Assembly (NCBI RefSeq): GCF_030866785.1
Contig: NZ_CP133018.1
Location: 2,480,001-2,544,000 of the forward strand
Source of the DNA: Agromyces protaetiae
GTDB lineage: Bacteria; Actinomycetota; Actinomycetes; Actinomycetales; Microbacteriaceae
DNA: 64,000 bases
Direction: 5' to 3'
Part shown: piece after piece, positions 63,127 to 64,000 of the stretch
How positions within the stretch are numbered: position 1 is the stretch's first letter
How the letters are laid out: every line of letters begins with the position of its first letter
The notes under the pieces: generated by a model
The model's database searches: none
Told to the model about the DNA's origin: nothing
What the model saw: only the letters and a program-made list of their open reading frames with translations
Position numbers and translations under genes: made by a program

Positions 63127-64000
63127 ACGTCGTACACGGCATCGATGCGGCGAACGGCGTTCAGGACCCGGTCGAGATGGGTCGTGTCGCCCATCTCAAA
63201 GACGAACTTGCTCAGTGCCAGTCGATCGGTCGACGTCGAGACGTTTGCGGAGAGGATGTTGACGTGGTGCTCCGACAGCACCCGGGTGACGTCGGAGAGC
63301 AGGCCGGCGCGGTCGAGCGCTTCGATCTGGATCTGCACCAGGAAGACGCTCTTCGAGCTCGGCGCCCATTCCACGTCGATCATGCGCTCGGGCTCGCGCA
63401 GCAGCGACTGCACGTTGTGGCAGCTCGCCTGATGCACCGAGACGCCTGCGCCGCGCGTGACGAAGCCGACGATCTCGTCGCCCGGCACCGGCGTGCAACA
63501 CCGCGCGAGCTTGACGAGGATGTCGGGTGCGCCGCGAACGAGGACGCCCGAGTCGCTCCGCGGCAGCTGGCGCGGCCTCGCCGAGATCGGCAGACCGGGC
63601 TCGTCGCTCTCGTCGACCTCGCGCACCTGCGCGAGCACCTTCTCGAGCACCGACTGGGTCGACACGTGCCCTTCGCCGACGGCCGCGTACAGCGCGGACA
63701 CGTCGTCGTAGCGCAGCTGCGCGGCGACCTCGGCGAACGACTCCTGGCTCATCAGCTTCTGCAGGGGCAGGTTCTGTTTGCGCATGGCGCGCGCGATCGC
63801 GTCGCGGCCGTGCTCGATCGCCTCGTCGCGGCGCTCCTTCGTGAACCACTGACGGATCTTGTTCCGCGCCCGCGGACTCTTGACGAAGGTGAGCCAGTCT
63901 TTGCTCGGCCCGGAGTCGGGGTTCTTCGAGGTGAACACCTCGACCACGTCACCGCTCGACAGCTCGCTCTCGAGCGGTACGAGCCGGCCGTTCACCTTGG
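63105..64000 (-). CDS. rel: Bifunctional (p)ppGpp synthetase/hydrolase Rel, C-terminal part (cut by window end)
   Basis: The last ~298 residues of a ~750-residue protein; the catalytic hydrolase and synthetase domains lie beyond the window. Visible: the end of the TGS domain ([35 protein letters not shown]), a helical region, the conserved zinc-finger/RIS module ([31 protein letters not shown]) and a C-terminal ACT domain ([33 protein letters not shown]). This part senses ribosome state and amino acids. The frame has no start within the window that fits the family. Confidence 0.96.
   Translation of the reverse strand, partial: KVNGRLVPLESELSSGDVVEVFTSKNPDSGPSKDWLTFVKSPRARNKIRQWFTKERRDEAIEHGRDAIARAMRKQNLPLQKLMSQESFAEVAAQLRYDDVSALYAAVGEGHVSTQSVLEKVLAQVREVDESDEPGLPISARPRQLPRSDSGVLVRGAPDILVKLARCCTPVPGDEIVGFVTRGAGVSVHQASCHNVQSLLREPERMIDVEWAPSSKSVFLVQIQIEALDRAGLLSDVTRVLSEHHVNILSANVSTSTDRLALSKFVFEMGDTTHLDRVLNAVRRIDAVYDVYRVADG

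Overview
The window is a stretch of the core chromosome of a high-GC actinobacterium, most likely a member of the Microbacteriaceae (Agromyces/Leifsonia type). This placement is inferred from gene content and order and from strong G/C third-position bias: his-trp-lgt-gltBD-pyk on one side, pyrRBC-carAB-pyrF-mihF/gmk-rpoZ-coaBC-metK-priA-fmt-rsmB on the other, plus a helicase-less PriA, an ANTAR regulator and an actinobacterial integration host factor domain. I see no prophage, insertion sequence, CRISPR array, rRNA or resistance island. Almost every gene lies on the minus strand, so transcription mostly runs from right to left. The exceptions are one tRNA-Leu and three genes near the right end. 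No gene-free stretch exceeds 300 bases; the longest are 8138-8401, 46527-46761 and 4569-4784.

Right to left: the C-terminal part of rel runs off the right edge and meets, tail to tail, a small AbiEi-like gene preceded by a DUF349 protein and a membrane-anchored cyclophilin (plus strand). Next come rarA, rpsD and a small membrane protein, then alaS-ruvX-mltG-aroE-aroC-aroK-aroB, aroQ, efp-nusB and a DoxX protein. The pyrimidine operon (pyrR-pyrB-pyrC-PH-like gene-carA-carB-pyrF) starts behind a PyrR-binding leader and runs without a clear break into a gmk gene fused to an integration-host-factor domain, rpoZ, coaBC, metK and priA. fmt-rsmB and rpe follow. Then comes the amino-acid block: hisE-hisG-hisF-hisI-trpE-Trp-associated membrane protein, HGxxPAAW protein-trpC-trpB-trpA, lgt and gltB-gltD (glutamate synthase). 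After this come pyk, a tRNA-Leu(CAA) divergent from a PdtaR-type ANTAR response regulator, polA, a DUF885 metallopeptidase, rpsA, coaE, uvrB and the N-terminal 570 residues of uvrA.

The most interesting signals are in control DNA. (1) uvrA, uvrB, rarA and more weakly polA carry a motif matching the RecA-independent (PafBC-type) DNA-damage promoter of mycobacteria, TTGTCRGTG-N8-TAnnnT; uvrA also has a near-perfect LexA box. (2) At ten genes a TAnnnT -10 box lies 6-7 nt from the start codon, implying leaderless mRNAs; this was used to choose starts. (3) Three intergenic gaps hold long inverted repeats of unrelated sequence at similar distances (46-59 bp) upstream of rpe, fmt and the DUF885 gene. 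(4) The 11-mer CGGATGCCTCG occurs 14 times in 64 kb, far more than composition predicts. (5) An integration-host-factor domain is fused in frame to guanylate kinase. I found no obvious new multi-gene defence or metabolic system.
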